From JBMTVN01 sp046047235 (GTDB lineage Bacteria > Verrucomicrobiota > Verrucomicrobiia > Limisphaerales > JAHDYP01), in contig JBJOII010000035.1 in NCBI GenBank assembly GCA_046047235.1, forward strand, positions 1-33,646: 33,646 nt of DNA, written 5' to 3'. The translations under genes were made by a program, and so were the position numbers. Shown here one piece after another: positions 16,931 through 25,209 of the stretch. The notes under the pieces were generated by a model, which was not told the origin of the DNA, made no database searches, and saw only the letters and a program-made list of their open reading frames with translations. The stretch's first letter is position 1; every line of letters starts with the position of its first letter.

Positions 16931-17080
16931 GCAAGCGCGAAGCGGCGAAGCGATGAGCGGTAAGCGGGAAGGGGTAAGCGCAAAGCGGCAAGCGGGAAGC
17001 GCGGAGAGCATAGGGCTGAGAGCTGAGGGTCAAGCGGGAAGCGCGGAGCGGAGAGCGTAACGTGCTGAGCGGTAGGTGCT
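16931..17080. repeat. Heptameric tandem array 4 (degenerate)
   Basis: Repeated units such as GCAAGCG, CGAAGCG, GTAAGCG, GGAAGCG and GCTGAGG, mostly with period 7 but with a few one-base slips. The array lies just upstream of the cytochrome start and may sit in its 5' leader. Confidence 0.7.
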
Positions 17081-17150
17081 GCCTGTTTGCCGGTGTTCCG
17101 AAACACGGAAACTCGGAAACTCCGGCAGGGTCCGGGGGGCGGGGCTGAGC
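17061..17150. repeat. Intergenic module, family E (uninterrupted copy)
   Basis: GTGCTGAGCGGTAGGTGCTG and CCTGT are followed by CCGGTGTTCCGAAACAC, GAAACTCCGGCAGGGTCCGG and GGGG. The same sequence occurs at 18501-18684, but there it is split by an insert. The core can fold through GTTCCGAAAC and CCGG/CCGG pairs. Confidence 0.7.
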
Positions 17151-17172
17151 CACTGTTTTCTCTTTACGGTCT

Positions 17173-17210
17173 CCTGGCTACACGCGCCGGAGGCGTGCTC
17201 GATTTCGATG
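17173..17210. repeat. Intergenic hairpin repeat, family A (copy 4)
   Basis: CTCCTGGCTACACGCGCC then GGAGGCGTGCTCGATTTCGAT. The stem is CACGCGCC/GGAGGCGTG-like: both arms carry compensating differences from the other copies, so the hairpin itself is conserved. Confidence 0.65.
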
Positions 17211-17230
17211 GGGCTGGTTGGGTGCAATGA

Positions 17231-17292
17231 CTGGGTGTTTAAGAGGCCGGCGCTACGCCAGCGCGCGACCGCCTCCCGGCCTCAAAACCCAG
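17231..17292. repeat. Long inverted repeat with inner hairpin
   Basis: The 5' arm CTGGGTGTTTAAGAGGCCGG (17231-17250) pairs with the 3' arm CCGGCCTCAAAACCCAG (17276-17292), except for a 3-nt bulge. Inside is CGCT ACGCC AGCG (17251-17263). It lies between the divergent cytochrome and phosphoesterase genes, and no T-tract follows directly in either direction. The rest up to 17449 shows nothing I recognise. Confidence 0.65.
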
Positions 17293-17449
17293 CACCCTTC
17301 CCCAAAAAAGGGACAACTTTAATTTAGGACGTGACAGAGGTGGGTGCGCATTGGGGAAGGAGTAGTGGAAGGGTTTGGGGGACGCCAGAGCGTTGGATAT
17401 GGGGGAAGCTGGGCTTGCAAAGCCGGATTTGGTGGTGATGCTGTGGGGC

Positions 17450-18340
17450 ATGCCAGGACTCTTTCATCAACCTTTGGATCGGCGTCACTTTTTGAGGTCG
17501 ATGGTCGTGGGTGGGGCGACGATTTTGTCGATGGGGGGGAGGGTGTTGGGCGCGGAGGCGGGGCTCCATGTGGCATTGTTATCGGACACGCATGTACCAG
17601 GGGACAAATTGAACGAGTATCGGGGATTTAGGCCTTGGGATAATTTGCAATTGGTTGTGCCGCAGGTGGCGGCGGTGAAGCCGGAGTGGGTTTTGATTTC
17701 GGGGGATGTGGCGCGGCTGGAGGGGTTGCCGGAGGATTATGTGGAGGTGAAGGGGTTGCTGGCGCCGTTGGCGGGTGAAGTGCCGGTGGTGATGGGGTTG
17801 GGGAACCACGATGAGCGGGGGAACTTTTTTGCGGCATTTGGGGATCGGCCGGGGTTGGGGCAGGGGGTGGACGGGAAGCATGTCACGGTGATTGAGCATG
17901 AGTTGGTGCGGGTGGTGATGTTGGATTCTTTGTTGTATGTGAACAAGACGGCGGGGTTATTGGGGCGGGAGCAGCGGCGATGGCTGGAGGGTTGGTTGCC
18001 GGGGGCAACGGATCGGCCGGTGGTGATTTTTGTGCATCATACATTGGGGGATGGGGATGGGGAGCTGTTGGATGTGGACCGGTTCTTTGAGATTATCCGG
18101 CCGTATCAGCAGGTGAAGGCGGTGTTTTATGGTCATTCCCATGTATGGGAGCGCGGGGAGCGGGAGGGGGTGCAGCTGATTAACCTGCCGGCGGTGGGTT
18201 ATAACTTTAGCGATCAACAGCCGGTGGGATGGACCGAGGCGTGGTTTGGCAAGGGGGGGGTGCGGTTGAAGGTGCATGCGTTTGGGGGGAACCGGCAGTT
18301 TGACGGGCAGGAGGTGGAGGTGGAGTGGGCGAAGCGGTAA
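17450..18340 (+). CDS. Tat-exported calcineurin-like metallophosphoesterase
   Basis: A 296-aa protein from ATG 17450 (ATG 17438 is also possible). The N-terminus DRRHFLRSMVVGGATIL is a twin-arginine signal peptide, so export of the folded, metal-loaded enzyme is likely. All five metallophosphoesterase motifs are visible: LLSDTHV (D-x-H), ISGDVA (GD), GLGNHDE (GNHD), VHHT, and GHSHVWER (GHxH). Together they bind two metal ions and hydrolyse phosphoester bonds; the substrate cannot be told. The C-terminus EWAKR and the TAA stop lie at the edge of the following heptamer array (GCGAAGCGGTAAGCGG), so the last codons may derive from repeat DNA. The gene is monocistronic. Confidence 0.87.
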   Translation: MPGLFHQPLDRRHFLRSMVVGGATILSMGGRVLGAEAGLHVALLSDTHVPGDKLNEYRGFRPWDNLQLVVPQVAAVKPEWVLISGDVARLEGLPEDYVEVKGLLAPLAGEVPVVMGLGNHDERGNFFAAFGDRPGLGQGVDGKHVTVIEHELVRVVMLDSLLYVNKTAGLLGREQRRWLEGWLPGATDRPVVIFVHHTLGDGDGELLDVDRFFEIIRPYQQVKAVFYGHSHVWERGEREGVQLINLPAVGYNFSDQQPVGWTEAWFGKGGVRLKVHAFGGNRQFDGQEVEVEWAKR

Positions 18341-18500
18341 GCGGGAAGCGCAAAGCGGCAAGCGGCAAGCGGTAAGGGGTAAGCGGTAAGCGGTAAGCGG
18401 GAAGCGCTGAGGGCTGAGGGTCAAGCGGTAAGCGGGAAGCGCTGAGGGCTGAGGGCTGAGAGCTGAGGGTCAAGCAGTAAGCGGGAAGCGCAGAGCGTAA
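18341..18500. repeat. Heptameric tandem array 5
   Basis: A long run of GGAAGCG, GCAAGCG, GTAAGCG, CTGAGGG and TCAAGCG units. The higher-order block GTCAAGCGGTAAGCGGGAAG with GCTGAGGGCTGAGGG occurs more than once, suggesting duplication of whole sub-arrays. It starts at the stop codon of the phosphoesterase and leads into family E. Confidence 0.85.
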
Positions 18501-18684
18501 AGTGCTGAGCGGTAGGTGCTGCCTGTCCTTCGAAGCTCAAAGAGCGAAGGAGGAAGGGCTTTTGCATCGCGTGGTGGCGCGATGCAGGTAGAGGGAAGAG
18601 AGGAGAGGGCAGAGGGTGGAGGGCTGGCTGTCCGCCGGTGTTCCGAAACACTGCAACTCTGAAACACCGGTAGGGTCCGGGGGG
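18501..18684. repeat. Intergenic module, family E interrupted by a 99-bp insert
   Basis: The outer parts match 17061-17150. Between them, 18529-18627 is extra DNA flanked by the direct repeat CTGTCC at 18523-18528 and 18628-18633. The insert carries CCTTCG/CGAAGG (from the left flank) and a perfect 8-bp stem, GCATCGCG TGGTGG CGCGATGC (18564-18585), followed by AGGTAGAGGGAAGAGAGGAG. Confidence 0.65.
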
Positions 18685-18803
18685 TGGAGGGCTTGCAGCG
18701 CGTGGGAGGTAGGAGCTGGTGGGTATAAAAGAGAGCTTGCGTTGGGGGGTGGGGGAAACGTAGGTTGCCCTGCTTTACGGAACATTTTGAAGGGAGCAGG
18801 AAC

Positions 18804-19061
18804 TTGAACTCTGATTTGCTAAAAGCTGCCACCGCGAAGGTGAGCAATGTGAATGTGCTGGTGAACGTGGTGTCGAAGCGGGTTCGTCAGCTGAATGCGC
18901 CTGGTGGGCCTGGTCGTCGTCCGTTGATCGCTGATGCGAACTCGATGGGTGTGGCGGATATTGCCTTGGCTGAGCTGGTGGAGGACAAGATGAGCTGGGA
19001 AGCGGTGGAGATGGCTGAGCCTGAAACCGGTCCGGCGAAGCGTCGTCCGAAGCGTTCCTGA
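18804..19061 (+). CDS. rpoZ: DNA-directed RNA polymerase omega subunit
   Basis: An 85-aa protein starting MNSDLLKAATAKVSN. The segment VNVLVNVVSKRVRQLN followed by GRRPLI and then a helix (VADIALAELVEDKMSWE) is the omega pattern. The subunit helps fold and stabilise the beta' subunit of RNA polymerase. The start is TTG at 18804, chosen because AGGGAG (18791-18796) is seven bases upstream and the product then begins like other omega proteins. The longer frame from 18765 has no such support. A TATAAA box at 18724-18729 could be a -10 element, but I see no matching -35. The tail is basic (KRRPKRS). A strong terminator follows, then smpB. Confidence 0.82.
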   Translation: MNSDLLKAATAKVSNVNVLVNVVSKRVRQLNAPGGPGRRPLIADANSMGVADIALAELVEDKMSWEAVEMAEPETGPAKRRPKRS

Positions 19062-19105
19062 CGGGTTGGGAGACCTGCGGGCATAGAAATTTTTACCGCG
19101 GACAG

Positions 19106-19145
19106 CCCGGCCTGGTCAGAACGACCCGGCCGGGTTTCCTTTTTT
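19106..19145 (+). terminator. Rho-independent terminator between rpoZ and smpB
   Basis: CCCGGCC T GGTC (19106-19117), loop AGAAC, GACC C GGCCGGG (to 19134), then TTTCCTTTTTT. It is an 11-bp stem with one mismatch and a full T-tract. The smpB start codon comes only five bases after the T-tract. Confidence 0.88.
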
Positions 19146-19149
19146 CACT

Positions 19150-19623
19150 GTGAGCGATCTTGTTACCAATCCTGTTGCGCGCCGGGACTACCATATTCTG
19201 GAGCGTTTTGAGGCGGGGATTGTGTTGCGGGGGACTGAGGTGAAGTCGTTGAGGGCGGGGCGGGCGCAGATCCGGGATGCTTTTGCCCGGGTGGAGAAGG
19301 GGGAGGTTTGGCTGTATAACGCGCACATTGACGAGTATAGCCATGGGACGTGCAACAATCATGTGCCGAAGGCGCCGCGGAAGTTGTTATTGAACCGGAG
19401 GGAGATCCAGAAGCTGTTTGATTTGGGGTCGGTGAAGGGGAACACGCTGGTGCCGCTGAATTTTTACTGGAAGGGCAGGAAGGTGAAGGTGGGGTTGGCG
19501 GTGGGGAAGGGGAAGGCGGAGTATGACAAGCGGGATGATTTGAAGAAGCGGGAGGCGGATCGTGAGGCGCGTCGGGCGGTGATGCACGAGGTCAAGCGCA
19601 TGGGGCGGGGTGGGAGGGGTTGA
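19150..19623 (+). CDS. smpB: SsrA-binding protein SmpB
   Basis: The 157-aa protein reads as a full-length SmpB. RRDYHILERFEAGIVLRGTE with VKSLRAGRAQIRDAF, the HGTCNNHVPKAPRKLLL loop, and a basic C-terminal tail (READREARRAVMHEVKRMG) all match. SmpB carries tmRNA into stalled ribosomes during trans-translation. No tmRNA gene (ssrA) was found in the window. The start is GTG at 19150, fixed by homology to the usual N-terminus. No Shine-Dalgarno site precedes it, and the upstream terminator ends five bases before it. Its expression must therefore rely on read-through or on a promoter overlapping the terminator. Confidence 0.95.
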   Translation: MSDLVTNPVARRDYHILERFEAGIVLRGTEVKSLRAGRAQIRDAFARVEKGEVWLYNAHIDEYSHGTCNNHVPKAPRKLLLNRREIQKLFDLGSVKGNTLVPLNFYWKGRKVKVGLAVGKGKAEYDKRDDLKKREADREARRAVMHEVKRMGRGGRG

Positions 19624-19698
19624 GAGTGGGGTGGACGGAGAGATTTGGCGGCCGGGTTACTGGTTGCTTGAACGGAAGGAGGGCCGGGTGATTTCCGG

Positions 19699-21555
19699 TT
19701 GGCTGGCATGAAGCGAGGAGCACCGCATGTTCGGGGGGCGAGGTCGGCGCGAGGGGCGGCCGGGGGGGATTTTTCTGCACGGAAGCGATCCACGTGGGAG
19801 GTGATTCGGAGGGTAGGGGTTTATCTGCGGCCTTACAAGTTCCTGGCTTTTGCGAACATCGGGTGCGCGATTCTGTCGCTGGCCTTTGCCTTTGCTTTTC
19901 CGAAGCTGACGCAGGTGATGATTGACGACGTGATCACGCCTGGTCGGGCGGATTTGGTTTGGCCGGCGGCGTTGGCGTTGTTGGGGGCTTTCTTATTTCG
20001 GGATTTGTTCAACAGCCTGCGGATTCGGTTGAACAATCACTTTGAGCAGAACGTGATCTTTGACTTGCGCCGGGACGTGTATGAGCGGTTGCAGCGGTTA
20101 CCGGCCGGGTATTTTGATCATCGGGCCTCGGGGGATTTGATGACGCGGGTGGTGGAGGACGTGAATTCGGTGGAGCGGGTATTGATTGACGGGACGGAGC
20201 AGGGGACGGTGGCGATTTTGAGTGTGGTGGGGGTGATGCTGGTGTTGTGGTGGCAGAGTCCGGTTTTGGCGGGGATAGCGTTGGTGCCGATACCGTTCCT
20301 GTTGGGTGGGGCGTTTTGGTATACCACGACGGCGCACACGCGGTATCGGGCGCAGCGTGAGGCGTCGAGCGCGATGAACGCGTTGTTATTGGACAACCTG
20401 CAGGGGGTGCGTCAGATCAAGGCGTTTCATGCGGAGGTGCAGGAGGATGCGCGGTTTGCGGAGACGGCGGATGCACTGAGGAAGGGGACGTTGAAGGTGA
20501 TGCTGGCGTGGGCGAACTACTCGCCGGCGATGAGTTTCTTTACCGCCTGCGGGACGGTGTTGGTGCTGGGATTTGGCGGGAGCCAGGTTTTGCGGGGGGC
20601 GATGACCTTAGGGGAGATGGTGAGCTTCCTGTTTTACCTGGGTTTGTTTTATGAGCCGTTGAGTCGGCTGCACGGGTTGAACCAGATGATGCAGGCGGCG
20701 CGGGCTGCGGGGGAGCGGGTGTTTGACATTTTGGATGCCGAGACGGAGGAGCGTCCGGAGCGCAGGAAGCGTCAGTTTGAAGGGCGGGCACGGGGGCGCG
20801 TGGTCTACGAGCATGTCGCTTTTGGCTACAGTGACGAGCGGGTGGTGTTGGAGGATATTGAGCTGGTCGCTGAGCCGGGAGACGTGGTGGCGTTGGTGGG
20901 GCCGACTGGTGCGGGCAAGTCGACCCTGGTGCATTTGTTGCCGGCGTTTTACGAGGCGACACGGGGCCGGATTTTGATTGATGGCGAGGACGTGTCTCAG
21001 TTGCGGCTGGAGTCATTGCGGTCGCAGATTGCGATGGTGAGTCAGGAGCCGTTTCTATTCAACGGGACGATACGGGAGAACATTGTATACGGGTGTCCGG
21101 GTGCGAATGGTGAGGCGGTGGAGCGGGCGGCGAAGGCGGCGAACGCGCATGAGTTCATCGCGCGGTTGCCGGAGGGGTATGACAGTCGGGTGGGGGAACG
21201 GGGGATTCGGCTGAGTGTGGGGGAGAAGCAGCGGATCAGCATTGCGCGGGCGCTTTTGAAGGATGCGCCGATTTTAATTTTGGATGAGGCGACAGCGAGT
21301 GTGGACACGGCGACGGAGCGGATGATTCAGGAGGCCCTGGAAAGGCTGATGCGGGGGAGGACGAGTTTTGTGATTGCCCATCGGTTGAGTACGATTCGTC
21401 GGGCCAACCAGATTCTGGTTTTACGGCATGGCCGGATTGAGGAGCGCGGGACACATGAGGAGCTGATGCGTGCGGGAGGGTTGTATGCCCGGTTGGCGAG
21501 CATTCAGAACACGACCTTTGTTGAGGAGGGTTTTGAGCGGATTGGGAGTGAGTAG
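19699..21555 (+). CDS. ABC exporter, fused membrane and ATPase domains (MsbA-like)
   Basis: A 618-aa half-transporter that would act as a homodimer. The first ~45 residues are basic and glycine/alanine-rich. Six transmembrane helices follow (about 50-330), then the nucleotide-binding domain. Walker A is GPTGAGKST, the Q-loop is VSQEPFLF, the signature is LSVGEKQRIS (instead of LSGGQ), Walker B is ILILDEATAS and the H-loop is IAHRLST. The family exports lipids, drugs or peptides; MsbA-type lipid A-core flipping is possible but unproven. The start is uncertain: TTG 19699 lies 15 bases after the excellent GGAAGGAGGG (19674-19683), ATG 19708 is even further. It is probably co-transcribed with smpB, 75 bp upstream. 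Confidence 0.92.
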   Translation: MAGMKRGAPHVRGARSARGAAGGDFSARKRSTWEVIRRVGVYLRPYKFLAFANIGCAILSLAFAFAFPKLTQVMIDDVITPGRADLVWPAALALLGAFLFRDLFNSLRIRLNNHFEQNVIFDLRRDVYERLQRLPAGYFDHRASGDLMTRVVEDVNSVERVLIDGTEQGTVAILSVVGVMLVLWWQSPVLAGIALVPIPFLLGGAFWYTTTAHTRYRAQREASSAMNALLLDNLQGVRQIKAFHAEVQEDARFAETADALRKGTLKVMLAWANYSPAMSFFTACGTVLVLGFGGSQVLRGAMTLGEMVSFLFYLGLFYEPLSRLHGLNQMMQAARAAGERVFDILDAETEERPERRKRQFEGRARGRVVYEHVAFGYSDERVVLEDIELVAEPGDVVALVGPTGAGKSTLVHLLPAFYEATRGRILIDGEDVSQLRLESLRSQIAMVSQEPFLFNGTIRENIVYGCPGANGEAVERAAKAANAHEFIARLPEGYDSRVGERGIRLSVGEKQRISIARALLKDAPILILDEATASVDTATERMIQEALERLMRGRTSFVIAHRLSTIRRANQILVLRHGRIEERGTHEELMRAGGLYARLASIQNTTFVEEGFERIGSE

Positions 21556-21602
21556 GCGAGGCAGTAGGCCAGGAAGCCGGCGGATACCCTGGTGGGTTTG
21601 GT

Positions 21603-23108
21603 CTAGTGATTGGCTTGGTCGAGTCTGGAGAAAGGGAAGGTGGCGGAGGGGGTGTGTTGTTGGTTGAGAATCTCGAGGAGGCTTTTGACACGTTCGGGTT
21701 GGGTGGTGGTGAGGTTGTGTTGTTCACCGGGATCGTTGGCGAGGTTGTAGAGTTCTGTGCGGGGTTGGAGTTTGGCGTTGGGGGCTCGATTCCAATCCTG
21801 GCGGATGAGTTTCCAGTTACCTGAGCGGACGAATTGTTGTCCGCCGTAGCCGGGGAATTCGCGGTAGAGGAAGGGGCGTTCGGATTGGGGTCTTCCCAGC
21901 AGGGTTGGGGCGAACGAGATGCCGTCGAGCTTTGCGGGGATGAGGTTCTTGTGTCCGGTGATTTCCAGGAGGGTGGGCAGCCAGTCTTCGAATCCGGTGA
22001 GGCGGTCGCTGGTGGTGCCGGGTTGGATGTGGCCTGGCCAGTGGGCGACGAGCGGGACGCGGATGCCGCCTTCGTAGAGTGAGCCTTTGAGGCCGCGGAA
22101 GGGGCCGGCGGAGGCGAAGAAATCGGAGTCACTACCGCCTAGGCGGTCGTAGGTGGGGCCATTGTCGGAGGTGAAGATGAACAGCGTGTTGTCGGTGAGG
22201 CCCAGTTCATCGATCAGCTGCATGATACGTCCGATTTCGTGGTCCATGCGGGTGACCATGGCGGCGTAGGCGGCTCGTGGGGAGTGGTGGGGGAGGTAGG
22301 CCTTATTGCCGGTGTAGGGCGGGTCTTCGGGGAAGGCGTCCTTGTATTCGGCGAGCGAGTCTTCCGGCACCTGGAGGGCCAGGTGCGGTACGGTGGTGGG
22401 GACATAACAGAAGAAGGGGTTGTCCTGGTTGGACCGGATGAAATCGCGGGCAGCGGCCATGATACGGTCGGGTGCGTAGTCGTTGCCTTGGTAGCGCTTG
22501 TAGGAGGCTGGGTCGTTGGGGTCGGCGTCTTCGGGGAGTTTTTGGTGGGCGGGGAAGTCGGGGTTGTCGAGAGGGAGCCGCTGGTCGTTGTCGTAGAGGT
22601 AGGTGGGGTAGAAGTTATGGGCGACGCGCTGGCAATTGTAGCCGAAGAAGCGGTTGAAGCCCTGGCGGAGGGGGTCGCCATCGGAGCCGACGGGGCCGAG
22701 GCCCCATTTACCGAAGGCACCGGTGGTGTAGCCGGCTTGCTGGAGTAGTCGGGCCAGTGTGGCGGTATCCTTGAGCAGGGGGCGTTGGCCTTCGGGTTTG
22801 ACCTCGCTGTTATCGCGGACCTGGGCGTGGCCGGGGTGGAGGCCGGTCATGAGGACGCAGCGGGAGGGGGCACAGACGGCGTTGCCGGCGTAGTGGGAGG
22901 TAAAGCGCATGCCGGCGTTGGCGAGTCGGTCGAGGTTGGGGGTGCGGATTTTTGTTTGGCCATAGCAGCCGAGTTCGGCGTAGCCGAGGTCATCGGCCAT
23001 GAAGAAGATGATGTTGGGAGGTGGAGTGGGAGCTGCGGAGGTGTGGATGCTTAACAGGCTGGTGATGAGGCCGAGCCACAGGAGTGCGGATGTGTTTCGC
23101 CGGGGCAT
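21603..23108 (-). CDS. Secreted formylglycine-dependent arylsulfatase
   Basis: A 501-aa sulfatase from ATG 23108 (an ATG 12 codons earlier, at 23144, would bury the signal peptide). The signal is MPRRNTSALLWLGLITSLL, ending near HTSAA. The metal-binding start FFMADDLGYAELGCYG and the C79-A-P-S-R motif, whose cysteine is converted to formylglycine, are intact. So are GKWGLG and the TSDNGPTYD metal site. It removes sulfate esters from organic substrates in the periplasm or outside the cell. Verrucomicrobia carry many such enzymes for sulfated polysaccharides. No maturase gene is in the window. It is divergent from the BamB-like gene and convergent with the ABC exporter. Confidence 0.93.
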   Translation of the reverse strand: MPRRNTSALLWLGLITSLLSIHTSAAPTPPPNIIFFMADDLGYAELGCYGQTKIRTPNLDRLANAGMRFTSHYAGNAVCAPSRCVLMTGLHPGHAQVRDNSEVKPEGQRPLLKDTATLARLLQQAGYTTGAFGKWGLGPVGSDGDPLRQGFNRFFGYNCQRVAHNFYPTYLYDNDQRLPLDNPDFPAHQKLPEDADPNDPASYKRYQGNDYAPDRIMAAARDFIRSNQDNPFFCYVPTTVPHLALQVPEDSLAEYKDAFPEDPPYTGNKAYLPHHSPRAAYAAMVTRMDHEIGRIMQLIDELGLTDNTLFIFTSDNGPTYDRLGGSDSDFFASAGPFRGLKGSLYEGGIRVPLVAHWPGHIQPGTTSDRLTGFEDWLPTLLEITGHKNLIPAKLDGISFAPTLLGRPQSERPFLYREFPGYGGQQFVRSGNWKLIRQDWNRAPNAKLQPRTELYNLANDPGEQHNLTTTQPERVKSLLEILNQQHTPSATFPFSRLDQANH

Positions 23109-23336
23109 GTGGATGAGTTTAGCGAGGTGGGCCGGATTGTCCATGGCGTGGATTTTGTGCCGGGTGCCCTGATGGAAGAGGCGCGTGTGATTTGGGCGTG
23201 CCTATGGGGTTGAAGGGAGGGGGTGCTTTCGGGTTGGTGGTGGGGTCTGTGGGATTCGGGTGGTGTATGGAGATGGTATGTCCGGGTGGGGCCTGGCCTT
23301 GCGTGGGGTGGGGTGAGTGGGGTAGGTTCTGCGCTC

Positions 23337-24698
23337 ATGTTCACTGTGACTTGCGTTCGAGAGCGTGTGTTATTGCTGGCTGGAGTGAGTCGGCGACTGG
23401 TGTGGGTTGCCGGGTTGGCGATTGCGATGAGTTGGGGGCAGGGGGCGAACTGGCCGCAGTGGCGCGGGCCGGAGTTTAACGGGAGCACGTCGGAGGCGGG
23501 ATTGCCGGAGTCGTTTTCCAGGACGGAGCAGGTAGTCTGGAACGTTGAGTTGCCGGGGTCGTCGGCAGCGACGCCGGCGGTCTGGGGCGATCGGGTCTTT
23601 TTGAATTCGGCGGATGAGGATGAGGGGTTGGTGTTGGGGTTGTGTCTGGATGTGAAGACCGGGGCTGAATTATGGCGGGTCAAGCTGGAGACCGGGACGC
23701 ATCGGGACAACCGGAGTAATTATGCGTCGCCTTCGCCGATTACGGACGGGAAGCACGTTTGGTTTTACACGAGCACGGGTGAGCTGGTGGCGTTGGATGT
23801 GGAGGGGCAGGAGGTCTGGCGGCGGAACATTCAGAAGGATTACGGGGAGTTTGCGTTTCAGTGGACCTATGCGAGCAGTCCGTTGCTGTATGGAGATCGG
23901 TTGTATGTGCAGGTGTTGCAGCGGGATGTTCCGGTGAATGGCCGGGGTCGGGCGGATGGTCCGAATGATTCCTACATCCTTTGTTTGGAGCCGTTGACGG
24001 GGAAAGAGATTTGGCGGCATGTGCGGCCATCGAAAGGTGTAGCTGAGGCGCGTGAGGCGTACAGCACTCCGCTACCGGTGGTGGAGGGGGGACGGTCCGA
24101 GTTCATTATTGTGGGGGGCGATTGCATCACGGGCCATGATCTGGCATCGGGCGAGGAGTTATGGCGATGGGGGACGTGGAATCCTCGTCGGATTGGGCAT
24201 TATCGGCTGGTGCCTTCGCCGGTGGCCGGTGGGGGGGTGGTGTTGGCATGTGGTCCCAAGGGGGAGCCGATTTTTGCTGCGCCGTTGGGTAAGAGCGGGG
24301 TGTTGAAGGATGAGGAGCTGGCGTGGGTGAGCACGGAGCGGGCGATTTCGGCAGATGTGCCGACGCCGCTGTTTTATCGGGGGCATTTCTATGTGTTGGA
24401 TGGGAACCGCAAGGCGTTGTCGTGTGTGGAGCCGGCGAGCGGCAAGGTGTTGTGGACGGGCGAGTTTGAATCCCGTGTTCCGTTTGAGGCCTCGCCGACG
24501 GGGGCGGATGGCCGGGTGTATTGCATCAACCACCGCGGGGAGGTGTTTGTGGTGAAGGCGCAGAGTGGAGGGTTTGAATTGGTGGCTCAGGTGGAGATGG
24601 GGGATGAGAGCGACCGTGATGTGCGGGCATCGATTGTAGCGGCACAGGGGCGGCTATTTATCCGGACGAACAGCCGGCTGTATTGTTTGGGGGAATAG
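23337..24698 (+). CDS. PQQ-like beta-propeller protein (BamB-like), exported
   Basis: A 453-aa protein from ATG 23337. A basic N-region and the hydrophobic LVWVAGLAIAMSWG form a signal peptide, followed at once by NWPQWRGPEFNG, the hallmark start of this PVC family. Repeats of the type AxDxxTGxxxWR recur (CLDVKTGAELWRVK, CLEPLTGKEIWRHV, GHDLASGEELWRWG, CVEPASGKVLWTGE), giving a seven- or eight-bladed propeller. Real PQQ dehydrogenase residues were not identified, so an enzyme activity is doubtful; a binding or scaffolding role outside the inner membrane is more likely. The upstream part of the open frame (from 23223) is rejected as coding. The Nudix gene follows seven bases after the stop, so the two are probably an operon. 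Confidence 0.87.
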   Translation: MFTVTCVRERVLLLAGVSRRLVWVAGLAIAMSWGQGANWPQWRGPEFNGSTSEAGLPESFSRTEQVVWNVELPGSSAATPAVWGDRVFLNSADEDEGLVLGLCLDVKTGAELWRVKLETGTHRDNRSNYASPSPITDGKHVWFYTSTGELVALDVEGQEVWRRNIQKDYGEFAFQWTYASSPLLYGDRLYVQVLQRDVPVNGRGRADGPNDSYILCLEPLTGKEIWRHVRPSKGVAEAREAYSTPLPVVEGGRSEFIIVGGDCITGHDLASGEELWRWGTWNPRRIGHYRLVPSPVAGGGVVLACGPKGEPIFAAPLGKSGVLKDEELAWVSTERAISADVPTPLFYRGHFYVLDGNRKALSCVEPASGKVLWTGEFESRVPFEASPTGADGRVYCINHRGEVFVVKAQSGGFELVAQVEMGDESDRDVRASIVAAQGRLFIRTNSRLYCLGE

Positions 24699-24705
24699 GG
24701 ATTTG

Positions 24706-25209
24706 ATGACGCGGTCCATGCCTTATCGGATTGCATGTTTGCTGTATTGTTTCAATGCGGCAGGCGAGGTGTTGCTGCTGCATCGGAAGCGGGAACCGAA
24801 CGCGGGTTTATGGAGTCCGCCCGGGGGCAAGCTGCGGGTAGACGTGGGGGAGTCGCCCTATGTGTGTGCTTGTCGGGAGGCGAAGGAGGAGATGGGCGTG
24901 GATCTGGTGCCGGCGGATTTGCGGCTGACTGGCTTGATCAGCGAGCATGGGTATGCGGGGCAGGCGCACTGGCTGATGTTTTTGTTTGAGGTATTGCGTC
25001 CGATGGAGGTGGTGCCTCCGGAGTTTGAGGAGGGGGTGTTTGGTTTCTTTTCGCGTGAGGCCTTGGAGGGTTTGCCTTTGCCGGAGACGGACCGCCATCA
25101 TATTTGGCCGTGGTTTTGGGAGCATCGAGGCGGTTTTTTTGCGGCGCATTGTCATTGTCATGAGGGAGGAACGTTTGAGTGGAAACTGGAGGAAGCCCGA
25201 CATGTCTGA
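24706..25209 (+). CDS. Nudix hydrolase
   Basis: A 167-aa protein with one Nudix domain. The box reads GGKLRVDVGESPYVCACREA followed by KEEMGV. Compared with the canonical G-x5-E-x7-REUxEExGU it has two extra residues between the glycine and the first glutamate, but the REAKEEMG metal-binding core is intact. Such enzymes cleave nucleoside diphosphates linked to another group, often as house-cleaning of damaged nucleotides. The substrate is not deducible. ATG 24706 follows GGGAATAGGG around the previous stop. The last eight bases overlap the start of tadA, so the two are translationally linked. Confidence 0.9.
   Translation: MTRSMPYRIACLLYCFNAAGEVLLLHRKREPNAGLWSPPGGKLRVDVGESPYVCACREAKEEMGVDLVPADLRLTGLISEHGYAGQAHWLMFLFEVLRPMEVVPPEFEEGVFGFFSREALEGLPLPETDRHHIWPWFWEHRGGFFAAHCHCHEGGTFEWKLEEARHV

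Noticed and set aside
16896..17153. 86-codon N-terminal extension of the cytochrome gene
   Set aside because: It reads the stop-free heptamer array and family E repeat; a good signal peptide begins at ATG 16895.
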